Of a stretch of DNA of 64,000 nucleotides, positions 14,201 to 26,200 are shown piece after piece. The notes beneath the pieces are model-generated. The model saw only the letters and a program-made list of their open reading frames with translations. It was not told where the DNA came from and did no database searches. Source of the DNA: Nelumbo lutea. Lineage: Eukaryota; Streptophyta; Magnoliopsida; Proteales; Nelumbonaceae. Both the position numbers and the translations under genes were made by a program. The stretch's first letter is position 1; the number at the start of each line of letters is the position of its first letter. The stretch covers positions 28,656,193-28,720,192 of the forward strand of contig JAKGHH010000005.1 in NCBI GenBank assembly GCA_022828595.1, read 5' to 3'.

Positions 14201-17200
14201 CTCTAGAATAGGAAGCTATGTTGGCAGGTTCCAGTGCAATAGCCCTTTCCTCTAAGTGGAGCTGTTGGTCTATAGTTCTAGACAATGGATACTTCTGGAG
14301 GGACCCTCTCCATTCTCCTTTGTCCTTGTTGTGTCTGTGTTTCTCCAATTTGTTGGAGCTGACAGGCTCTTACAGCGCCCCTCATGTTGCTGCATTCCTA
14401 ACTTAGATTCCCGTTGGGAGAAGTGAATTGTACAGCCTCAGCAACATCTGTCATCACCTTCTCTGAATAACTAGGCTCCTTCACAGTTCTGACCAAGTCT
14501 TGGGCCACTTCAACTTGTCCTTCTTAAAACTCTCTTCCAAGAAAAAATAACTCTGTATAAAAACTCTCTTCATTCAAATTCTCTGGGCTGAACTTGTCCA
14601 CACTGCCTATATTTGATGACTCAAATTAATCTGCCTTACTTTCTTCATTGCTAGACACCTCCACCTCTTTGGAAAGCATCTCCTGAACAACAGATGGGGG
14701 TTGCTTAAACTTGAGATTGTGACGTTCTGGCAAGCAAGCTAGATTTCCTTTGCTTGGAACACAGGACCAGGTGGAAGTTGCCACCCTCCTGCTATTCCCT
14801 CAAGACGAGCTGTGAGTTTTGGTCACAGGGGACGATGATGGACCAATACTAACGTCCATCACCGCCCCAATCTTCTTGGTCACTGCTCACTTGAAGCAAC
14901 ATGTGCCTCTTTTAGGCCCAGGCCCACAACATTGGTTTTAACCGGCCCGTTAGTCTTGAGTGGGCCTTTTCCTTCAACACCCTTCTTATCTCACACCTGA
15001 CCATCAACAAAGTCGTATGTTGGGCCTTTTCCTTCAACTACAATCTTCTCTTGCATGTGACCACTAAGAGAAACACCAGTTGCACTCCGGTTCACTACAG
15101 CTTCCCGACTTGAATCAATGGATTGGCCAAAAAATGGTTTTCTCCTCAGCCTTCTAATTTTGTTTTGAAATTTTGAACCTCCTGCAAAAGCTTGCTACCA
15201 TTAAAGCCACTTTGACGGAAGCTCCTCTGGTATCCCAGGTCCTTTGGGCATAGGTCTGTAATAAGGCATGGTGAAGAAAGGACCGTGGCTGTGTTTTCTT
15301 GGCCAATAGGAGTGGGTGACTCCCTAATGGCTGAAGTATTAGCTCTCCGTCCAGGGCTGAGATTGGTAAAGCAGCTGGGTCTTCAACAGATTGAAGTGGA
15401 AGGGGACTCAAAATTGATGATAGGGGGACTGCAAACAGGTACTGAGTAGGGGTAAGCATAATTCAGTTAAAACCGGAAAACCAAACTGAAATTTCACTTT
15501 CAGTTTAATCGGTTCGGTCTAATCGGTTTTTTGGTCAGGTTCGTTTTTATTATTCGATTATTTTGTATTTTGGTTTTCGGTTTCGGTTATCATAATTGAT
15601 AAATCAGTTAACCAAAAAAACCGATTTAATTTTACTCATTGATAAGATTAGGGGGCATTTGCATCATTTGAATCTATCATTTACTCAAGATAGTGGACAT
15701 CTGTCCCAATTAATTACTTAATCAATAGGGTAGTACATTTACTACCACTAGACTACCAACTTGCTACTCATAACCTAGTTCCAACGGCATTGTCAATCTT
15801 GATGATAACACTACTCGGCAACCTCCCCGAGAAAGCTTCTCAAAACAAAACAAACCCATCCAATGTGGGTCCCGCTTGGTCCTACACGTCACGCCTTCAT
15901 AAACCCCTCCTCAATCAGTTCGTCACTTCGTCTTCTTCTCTCTTCTCAAAACAAAACAAACCCATCCAATGTGGGTCCCGCTTGGTCCTACACGTCACGC
16001 CTTCATAAACCCCTCCTCAATCAGTTCGTCACTTCGTCTTCTTCTCTCCTACTCCCTTCTCTGCAAAAGATAGGAACCGACTGTCCATCTTGGAACTGCC
16101 TCGCGCTTCCCGGAACCAATCTCCGGCACGCTGCAGTGTCAATCCCTTGAGGCTTCCCTGTCTTGTTGAGTATCAACCACCGAGTGCCACGGCTGCAGGC
16201 TGTGGGCTTCCGCTGCGTCTTCTTTGCCTCTGTTGGCTGCAGTTGCATCTTCTTTGCCTCTGTTGGCTGCAGTTGCATCTTCTTTGCCTCTGCCAGCTGT
16301 CGGCCTGCTGCTGAGGGCGTCTTCTTCTTCTTCTTCTCAGTTTTTGATACAACACAGAAGGATTGACTTAATTTCAGTTTTAACCGAAATATCTGAAATA
16401 ACCAAAAAAAATTCGGTTCGGTTTAAACGGTTTCTATATATTTCGGTTTCGGTTCTGTTTTCCATCTTATTAAATCGGTTTTTTGGTTCAGTTTTGAATC
16501 GAAAAAACCGAATGCTCATCCCTAGTACTGAGGACTTGGACTCACAGGCAGAACTTGAGGAAGAACAGGGGACAAACAGGGGACAAACAAGGGAGATTTA
16601 TTCTGGGCTGAACTGTAATAGTAAATCTGCTAGGGGTTGGAATCCCTAGTTTAAGGGATTGGACGCCCTTTGTATCCTTCAAAATTTATCTAATCTTAAT
16701 GAAAGTTATAGTTTCCTTAAAAGCAAAAACTAGGGCTTGAAGAGAGTGCTTGAACTGTAGGGCTCATAAACAAAGTTAAAAGCAGCCATGTAATTTTCTT
16801 TTAAAAAGTTGGACACTTAAGACATTTTTGACACATCTGAAACATGTCTGACTGTTTTCCTTGCTGGGGCCACATGTTACCAATTTAGACCTATTTTAAC
16901 ATTAGGGGAAAGGTTCAAAGTTAATACAAACACTATCTTGCCTTTTAGGTCCTGTTTCAACATTATCAAACAACACTTGAGATTTAATTTCATGTCTGAA
17001 AAAATTTTGAGCAGGCTCAAAGTGGTAATCATGTCCATTATAGGCAATAAATCCTAGTACTCAACAGATCTGCAACATTGTCATCAACTTAAGTCGTACC
17101 CCATACAGCACTGTAGTTTTCACTGGGTAAATATGTTATAATACTACCATTCAACATATCTCGGGAATAGTATGTTTTAGTGGGTCACTTCACATGGGAG

Positions 17201-20200
17201 GTATGGAAGCAAAAGAAATGTTTACAGTTACGGGTTAGGTAGCTGAGCTAATCTAACATTTAATGAAGGGCAATTTGACACAAATGTTATATAAAATGTT
17301 ATTTTTTTCACAAAGTAATTAAGGTTCTGGTTACCAATTGAAGAGTAAAAACTATTATTCCTTCCATATGGTACATTTTTTGAATAATGCATTATGCTTG
17401 TCCAGTAGACATTCTAAGGAAGGAAAAGCAAAATTAGCAACATGATTAGATTATTGCAATATGGTGGTACAGTTGTGTCTTTTCTAAAGGGATGTTTGTG
17501 CTAACAAATTCAACTCTTCAAAATTTACCTTGATCTTTTATCCTGACATTGGTAAACTAGTTTCTAGGTTCTATTGTTTTATTGTCTATTTTCCTTATAT
17601 ATGGTGGGATAGTGGGTATCACTTTGCTTAGTTATATGACTTGTATCATGATTTGCCACAAAACTTAACATCACTGCAAGTAAATTAATATTGGAATTCT
17701 TCTTTTCATCGAGAATGTGCCTTGATTATAAAAATGAGATTTTTATTGATAGAAAAAATATTTATCAGCTTTATACAATAATTTCTTACCTGATAAGATT
17801 TCTTTAGTCCTCGCATTCTCTGGTTTAGTCATGGGATTATGTCATTTTGTTTTATAGAAACATTTATTTCCTATGGTGCAGAGCTGTTCGTATTGCACCC
17901 TTCTCTAACAGGCTGGCTCAAGCAGTTCCTTCAAGTATCCAGGGTCTTAGATGCTTGGCCAACTATGAAGCATTAAGATTTTCACAGCCTATAAGAACAC
18001 TGGCAGAAAAAATGGTTGATCGGATGGTTAAGAATAGCTCCATGAGTGGTGGGAAGTATGTATCAGTGCATCTCCGGTTTGAAAAGGTGCTTGTCCCATT
18101 AGAGAATTGCAGTTTTAAATCCTTATGTTTTTTGTATTTGTACTTTTATAGTATTTCTAAACATGGGTATTCCTTTCGTTGAAGGATATGGTTGCATTTT
18201 CATGCTGCATATATGATGGTGGTGAGGAAGAGAAACGAGAAATGGATATTGCTCGAGAACGAGGTTGGAGAGGCAAGTTTAATAAAACTGGTCGAATAAT
18301 AAGGCCTGGAGCAATACGAATGGATGGAAAATGTCCATTAACTCCATTAGAGGTAAATAACTGTGACTAGATTTTTTTTTTTCAAAAATATTGATTTAAT
18401 GTTGTAATTAATTAGCAATCAATAATTGTAATAAGTTAGAAATCAAATATTAAGTTATCATAATTTTCATTTTAAGTAGGACATGAACCATAATAATTGA
18501 GTTTCAGTTATCTTCTTATTGACATTTAGTATTCAACTAGTTGAAAGTATACACAGCTTAATTTATTGAAAGAAATAAAGTATACACAGCTTAGATGAAC
18601 TAGACTTGAGAAATTAACAAATGCCAACTAGTAATGGGTCCCTGCCCACTGTTACCTATTATTTATACATTTACTTAAAGAATGAAAGTTACAAGTATGT
18701 TCATCATAACAAAAAGTAAAAGACCAAACTGCCCTTAGCACTAAATTTCTAAATTACTATATCTCCCTCAAGTGTAGCACAGGTGTCAGTCATGCTCATC
18801 TTGCTTAATGTAGTATCTAACATAGCCCATTTAACTCCCTTAGTCAATCTGCTAGTTGGTGGTTGATCTTTACATATGGAAGCACATTTCATTGGTATGG
18901 ATTTTTTCTCTAATCTGTTAACTTCAGTACACAGTTGTCAAGGCATGCCTAGGCGACAAGGCACCCATGGAGGGTCACCTCACTTAATTGCCAAGGCATT
19001 TAGTATATGGTACTTTTATACCTTTATGTTCTTAATTTTTAGGGAGTTACCAAATACCAAACCCAATTGGGCCTGAAAAACTGAGACAAATGTTGCTATT
19101 ACAGTCTGTAATAACTCCTCCAATTCCTGAGGCCCCAGGATTACCAAGACTGCAACTGTCATAATTGAGTTTCAATCTCTAACACTCTAAGCATCTCATC
19201 TATTGTAATGCCACTGAATTCATCACACATGAGGTCCCAATGCTCAATTTTAATGTAGATGAGACCAATCAGCTCTCCCACCTGCAACACTTTGTTTTCA
19301 AAAATTCTGTTACACCCAAAGAGAACTAAGAAGTGGTTTTCATACCTGAGCAATATAATGACAAGTCATGAAAAAGACCAGGTGACCAATAAAAAACTTA
19401 ACTTTTGGGGGAATAGGGCCAGACAAGAAAGCTTTATCTGGAAAAGGATGTATAACAGAGAAATTCAGAATCTGGAGTCCAAATTCAATTAATGCACATG
19501 ATTAGGAATCCAATAAATGCACAAGATCAGGAAATTCAGAATCTCTCACTCCCCTTCTCAACCCAAGATTCCAAGACAGGCCACTATTATCAAGGGAAAC
19601 TTGCTCAGTGATAGGTTTATGTTTAAGGGAAGAAAGGTTGTAGATTCTGGGGAAAGAGAGGCAAAGAGGAGGGTCTCCCCACCAAAGATCTCCCCAAAAC
19701 TTCACTGTGTACCTGAATTAGCATAGTAGAAGATCAAGACTGTAATCAGTCTTGAATCCTAATAGGTTTTAGGTTTACAAAACAGAAGAAAAGTGAGAGA
19801 AAGGAGAAGGAATAGAAGAGAAACAGGAGAACACAAGGGGTTGAAAGGAGGGACAGATACTAACAGATCTGCCGCCGCCACTCTCTTATTATTTATAGGT
19901 TATGTTCAGTACATAATGGAAAGGACACATCTGCCCTTAGTACTTACATGATAAATAAAGTAAATAAAACTGAAATAAATAACAACCGAATTAACAAACT
20001 GACTCAAAACTGACACTACTATAACTGAAACAAATAACTACACATGCTGTCTTACGAACACAGTGGGGACCACTGCAGTGGGGCCCACATCAGTGTTCTC
20101 TACACTCCACTGACTCCTCCCGACGAGAACTCTCTCCAAGCAGATAGATCCTGTTCGTCTCACGGCCAGTCCCAATCACCTTCATCGTCTCCAAATCCTG

Positions 20201-23200
20201 AAAAACACATCGGTCAGGGAAAAAGGTTACTGAACAGTTCATGTGTTTGGTAATACTACTAACTGAAAGCGGGTTAGTATCAAGCTTAGGAACATGCAAG
20301 ACAGAAGATAAAGAGATAGTATTCGAGAGCTTGATGTCCCCCTTGCCCGAAATGGGAACAAGAGAGCCATCAGCAATGGGTACTCTATCTCGGCCAGAGG
20401 ACAAGTGATAAGAGGTGAACAATGATGTCAAGCTAGTCATATGGTCGGATGCACCTGAATCTATTACCCAACAGTGGTCAGTATTACCTGGAGCTGAAGC
20501 ATAGTAAGCTGAGGCTCGAGTACCTGAATGTGCAAATGCAGATGTGGCAGGAGCTGATGGTGACTGAGATGGCTGAGCTGAACTCCCAACTTCCTTTTCC
20601 AACTGTATGAGGGCAGCCCGAACAGCAACTAAAGTCTCTAAGGATATGCCTGATGAGGATGCTGAATCAGTGTTCACGACCACATGAGTATTACCCTTCT
20701 TATTTCTTAGTTTTGCTGGGACCAAGTGATGATGTAGCTTCCAACAAGTATCTTTTTGTGCTTGGGTTTCTTGCAATGTTCACATTACCAGATCCCATTT
20801 ATCTTCCTTCTTCCGGTCCCTTTCTGGATCATCCCCTGGCTTAGGTTTAATAGCTGTCAAGGTTGGGAAAGGGGGCTGAGGCTGCATCATGACTTTCCTC
20901 CTGGTCTCTTCACTATGCACCAGGGAGTATGCTTGAGAAAGGGTCACACTATCTCTTGTCAATATTTGTTGTCGCACAATGTCATATTCTAGATTCAAAC
21001 CAGCCAGAAACTCAAATACCCTATTCGTCTCGACTTGCTTTCTGTGAGTCTGTGCATCTTTGGGACTCTCCCACTCAAGGGTCTCTAGATGGTCAATCTC
21101 ATGCCACAAGGATTTCAAGGTAGAGAAGTAGACAGAAACTGGCATCTCTCCTTGTTTAAGGTTGTTCACCTCACACTTCAGTTCATAGGCTCTGGCAACA
21201 TTAAGGGGTTGGGAATAGGTTTCTTTCACAACATCCCATATCTCTTTCGCTGTCTTTGCCCACAAGTAATTTCGGCTGATATGTGGTTGCATAGAATTAC
21301 ACAGCCATGCCATAACCAAATAGTTCTCTTGAACCCACTTGGTGTATATTGGGTCCTCCTTGGAAGGTTCTTTCACATCTCCCAAGAGGTAACCCAGTTT
21401 TCCCCTTCCTCCAATAGCCATCATGGCTGATTGAGCCCACTCCAAGTAATTTGACCCATCAAATTACTTTCTCCCTGACCCTTAAACTCCATCTTTGATC
21501 AAGAATCAATGGCTACAAATTGGTAGAGCCACTAAACCAGAAAACAGGGTAAAACAAGCAGGTCTGAAATCTGATCTGAAACCAACACAAATCGGATCTG
21601 ATCCAAAATCTGATTTGAAATCAATCACCTATCACAGTATATGCAAGAAATCAACTCAAATCTGATCTGAAATCAATTGGCATGCATAGTACCAGGCAGC
21701 CTGTTAATCTGAGATGCTATTTTTCTGAAATCACTACTATGGGGCCCATTGTTGCGAGAGTAAAATTAGGGTTTCAACTGTAGGTCTGAAATAAGTGCTC
21801 AGCTGCACTCTCCAAGCAGTCCGCACAAGTGGGACTTGTTGTAGGGCAATATGAAACCCTAAAAACTGATCACCTCTGAGAGGGGGGGGGGGTTTCGGCC
21901 CAACAGTCAAACCCTAGAAACAAACTAAAAAACTGTTTTGCCTCTCCTTCTAGATAGGTCCAACCTATCTCGACTGATTGCAGTCTCTGAAATTCAATAA
22001 TAAAAAAAACTCAAATGTGCCTTGATTACCAGCTCTCTGCAAGCCGTGACATGTCTTCAACTGCTGCGAACCTCTTCTGGTAATCTCCAAGATTCAGCCA
22101 CCGAATACTTCTTCATAAGCTTCCAGCCCTAGCTAGTCCTCGTGTGGTCGGCTGGACTAGACACACATGAGAAGCCCTAGATAGGCTCTGATACCAAGTA
22201 GAAGATCAAGGCTGTAATCAGTCTTGAATCCTAATAGATTTTAGGTTTACAAAACAGAAGAAAAGTGAGAGAAAGGAGAAGGAATAGAAGAGAAACAGGA
22301 GAACACAAGGGGTTGAAAGGAGGGACAGATTCTAACAGATCTGCTGCCGCCACTCTCTAATTATTTATAGGTTATGTTCAGTACATAATGGAAAGGACAC
22401 ATCTGCCCTTAGTACTTACATGATAAATAAAGTAAATAAAACTGAAATAAATAACAACTGAATTAACAAACTGACTCACTGACACTACTATAACTGAAAC
22501 AAATAACTACACATGCTGTCCTACGAACACAGTGGGGATCACATCAGTGTTCTCTACAAGCATATTGAACAAATTGTGAGAAGGTAGGGAGTAAAGACCA
22601 AATAGCTTTCCAAGGGCTTTTAAGGGTAGAATTTATTGGCAGTCTCAAGGAATCTTTTAACCTAAAAGCTTAAGCTGTTAGGAGAAGTCCCTGAATGGGT
22701 TTTTATTCTCTAACATGCCGCCTCACACAAAAGCCCACTGGGCTTGAAACGTGAACAAGCACAGGCCCACCCATACCTTGTGCTGAAATTTAATTAATTA
22801 TAATGGTGGTGATGAGGATCGAACACTAGACCACTTGGTCAAACAAGCTTGGGTACCATCTCAAGGAACCATTCAATCTCAAAGCTTGTGTTGTTAGGTG
22901 AGGTCCCTGAATATTATTTTATTCTCTAACAGGTGGCCGTGGCCCAGAATCCCACCTATTAGAATCAGGCCCATATATGCTTTTGATCGCCCATACCTTT
23001 TTATCCTTAATTCTCCCAATTCCTAGACCACCATCCTCTTTGCACATACTCACATTCATCCAGCTTGTATGATGCTTTTTTTTTCATTCCTCGGTTTCCA
23101 TAAGAAAACCCTAATAATTTTCTCAATCTTTTTCAATACTTTAGAAGGCCCTGAAAGTGAAGGAAGTGTGTTAGGAGGTTTGAGAGGGTAGATTTGATGG

Positions 23201-26200
23201 GGGTGATCCTACCCACTTTTGAGATGTACTTATTCTTCTATTCTATGTCACTAACTTTTTAGTGAATCTCTCAATCCTAGAGAGAGATACGTCTTTTATT
23301 GCCCCCTAAAGGTAACCCCAAATACTTTATGGGCAAAGATTTTTCCTCACAACTCAAGAAATCAGCACACTGCTCCACTTCATTACGAAATAAATTAATC
23401 CCTACAAAGCTGCATTTTTCTTGATTAATTTTTAGTTCAGACATTGGCATGAATGCTTCTGATCACCTTTTACCAATGTCTATCACCATCCATAGGGAAC
23501 CTCCATAGCCATTTTCCTAACAAAGCCGAATTCTTCTTCCTCAAATCTTTCCCCAGTCCTCTTAACTTTTCACTCTTCCTCTTTGTTTCCCAATTCACGA
23601 GGTGGTTCTAGATTTCAAATTTAGATGCTAAGGATTCATTTAGCTATTCTGTTGTAGGACTGTCCCCTTGTCACTGCGGTGTCACTCACATATACATTGA
23701 GAGCTATAACATGCCCATAAGTGTATATTGTGCATGATTCTGAGTATACCTAGGCTTCATGACAACTCAACTAAAATGATGAAACTAAACCCTTAGTGAC
23801 TGACTGTTTCAACCCATATATTTTTCTAAATTTGCACACCTTGCCTTAATGTCTTGGAGAAATAAAACCTGGAAGAGGCAACATATACACTTCATGTAGA
23901 TGACAACTCAACTAAAACGATTAAACCAACTATTTATCGGGTTGTCGGGTTAGGCCGAATGGGTCAGGTGACCCAAAAGAGGATGGGTCGGGTTTTAGGG
24001 ATGATAGCCCCAAACTTGGCGGAATCCTGAGGTCCTTTAGTAGCTCTGGCATTTTGAGTTTGATTCAAAGGAAGACGGGAGATACTGGAAGATTAAGAGA
24101 TCGAGCCAAAGGCTCGTGGAACCCTTTGTCATTACAAGATGATACTTACAGGGGCCCAGAACAAGCGAATTCAGGGGACACCCTCTCAGGAACAGAAGTC
24201 GTGCTAAAGGCTAGTGGTGCTCGACGTACATCGGCTACCTCTGATCAGGGCTGTCCCTTGAAGATTTTATACCATCCAGAAGAAATATTGAAGAAAGTTC
24301 AAGCCTGCAGCACCGAAGAACAGAAAAGTAGGGTGGAAAATTGGTTCAAGAGAAGGAAGGGTGACAAGAGAGTTTCCAGGGCTTAGCAGACCAAATTTTA
24401 AAAAGAGTGGACTAACAGGAAGAAGATATTTGAATGTGGCCAGAGAAAAAAAAAGGAGAAGAGTGGACTTGGGTGATAGCTAAGTACAAGAAAATGGTAG
24501 GAAGAGGATCGTAGGTGGAAAAGGAAAGACTTCCAACGACTACCCATACTTTCCTGTGACTGGTGTTGTTGGGAATTTTCCTTAGGTTAGTAAGGAGCTT
24601 GATGGGATTCATGGTTTCTCCAAGCCTGAAGATGCAGTTGAATTGACCCTAGAGGCTAGGTATGAATTTGAAAAAACAGATTTGATGACACCAGAATTTC
24701 CTGTCTCTGCAGAATAAGAGAGGTGGGAAGGGGGGGAGGAGACAGTTCGGAAAAGATGTTAGCGCTGATTTAGAGCTGGAGAATGAAGGTGAGGATACAG
24801 GAAAGGAAGAGTTTGGTTCTGAAGAATTACCTGAAGGACAGGGCGAGAAACTTGTAGAGGATAAACTACCCTACAAGGAGGTTAGTTAAGGTTGGAAGGG
24901 CGATTTGGGTAGAGGGAGCAATTTTCAGGAGGAACAGATTAACGAAATGACCAATAAGAAGCCACGTAATTTAAGAAACCATAACATTGTACATGCGACA
25001 GATTTTTTCAAGGCTAAAACTTGGCTTGGCAGGGGCAGGACCTACAAAGAAATACAAATGGTTGTACAAGAGGAAAAGAATCAGAGGTAATGGGACATCT
25101 GGTACAGTTCATAGGGAGGAAACAAAGCAAATTTAGTCTTTCAGTCCCCCTTCAGATGAAGGAACAGCAGGAAAGTGAGATGAGCGAGGTCGAGCCTGAT
25201 TCTGGTGTGAACAGGTTGCCACAAAGTACTGATATTATTGATGGAGAGTCAGGTGATGTAATTCTCCAGAGATTAGTGGAGAGAGGGGTTGTGATCGGGA
25301 GAACGGAAGAAGAAAAACAAGGAGAAGGAGAAGCTTCAAAGACTGGGAACGGGAGTAGAGAGAGAGAAAGAGCAGAGCAGATTCAAAAGGACCAAGAAGT
25401 CAAGGAATTAATACAAAATGGGAAGGTGAATTTCAATAAATTGGTGGAGAGGGAGGTCAAGATAGGAAAGTCTCTCGAGAATAGCATTTAAGAAGTTTGA
25501 AAAAAAGAAAATAGAAGAGAAAAAGAAAAAAGGAAGAATATTTAGAAAAAATCAAGGGGTGGGATGAGGAAGGGGGAGAAGAGGAGGGATTGGGCGAGAT
25601 TGAGTGATCTTGGGGTTGGTGGGAAGACAGGGAGATGGGGAGGAAGATGTGATTCCTTAGCTGGATTGCGAGGGGTATGAGAGAAGGAAGGAGGGAGGAA
25701 AATGGGTAGAGCGTTGAATATTTGATAGCAGGAATGGGCAATCTGATCAAGTCTCCAAAGCTGATTTGATTGAAATTTTCTGGAATTTCCTTGATTTATA
25801 GCTTTGTAATGCAGAATGCTTTTCATCTTAAAGCTTTGAGAATGTATGATAGAGGTACAGAGGTGACTTGTAATTGGTTACAAAGAATAGAGGTGACTTG
25901 TAATTTGGTCAAGAGAGATGCAAATGTCTTTGCTGATTTGCTAAACAAGGGGTGGGAAGGAACAGTTTATTTTGGACTGTGATGTAATTCATTCAGGGAG
26001 GGGTTAAGAGAGTTTATCCCTTCCCCTTTCGTTCTCTTCTGTTCTACTTAATATCTTTTTAATTAATAATATTGCCTTTGTTATTGGTCAAAATAAATAA
26101 ATACTAATTAAGTAAATAAGTAGTATTACTTTCGCAAATGATGAAATTAATATAAATACTTATGATGATTTGCCACATTTTTAGAGGAAATCTAGTGTTC

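Larger units (their letters stand above)
15447..16524. mobile_element. hAT-type non-autonomous element, 1078 bp, with 8-bp target duplication
   Basis: The ends are TAGGGGTAAGCA on the left and the reverse complement of TAGGGATGAGCA on the right, a hAT-like terminal inverted repeat. GTACTGAG at 15439-15446 is repeated exactly at 16525-16532, the 8-bp duplication expected for hAT. Subterminal segments are rich in CGGTTTT/AACCG motifs. The middle (about 15780-16340) is GC-richer and contains two kinds of internal tandem repeat. No transposase is encoded. Confidence 0.85.
15190..16725 (+). mobile_element. LINE 3' end (RVT_3 RNase H domain), interrupted by a hAT element
   Basis: Before the insertion the + strand encodes [20 protein letters not shown], then [19 protein letters not shown] and [19 protein letters not shown]. 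This is the 'AExxAL..GL..A..LG...(I/V)E.DS' signature of the RNase H-like domain at the end of plant LINE ORF2. Sequence after 16524 continues to a tail ending near 16725 (CTTAATGAAAGTT followed by T- and A-rich sequence), typical of LINE 3' ends. The internal block 15447-16524 is a younger insertion. Confidence 0.65.
19725..22558 (-). mobile_element. Copia element with both LTRs but no pol, 2.83 kb, 5-bp target duplication
   Basis: AGCAT at 19720-19724 is repeated at 22559-22563 directly outside the LTRs. On the - strand the order is 5' LTR (22558-22197), primer-binding site TGGTATCAGAGCC (22196-22184), gag, start of protease, then immediately the 3' LTR (20104-19725). Integrase, reverse transcriptase and RNase H are absent, so the element is a deletion derivative that would need a helper. 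The LTRs differ by about eight substitutions and two small indels by eye, so insertion into this O-FucT intron was fairly recent. Confidence 0.92.
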
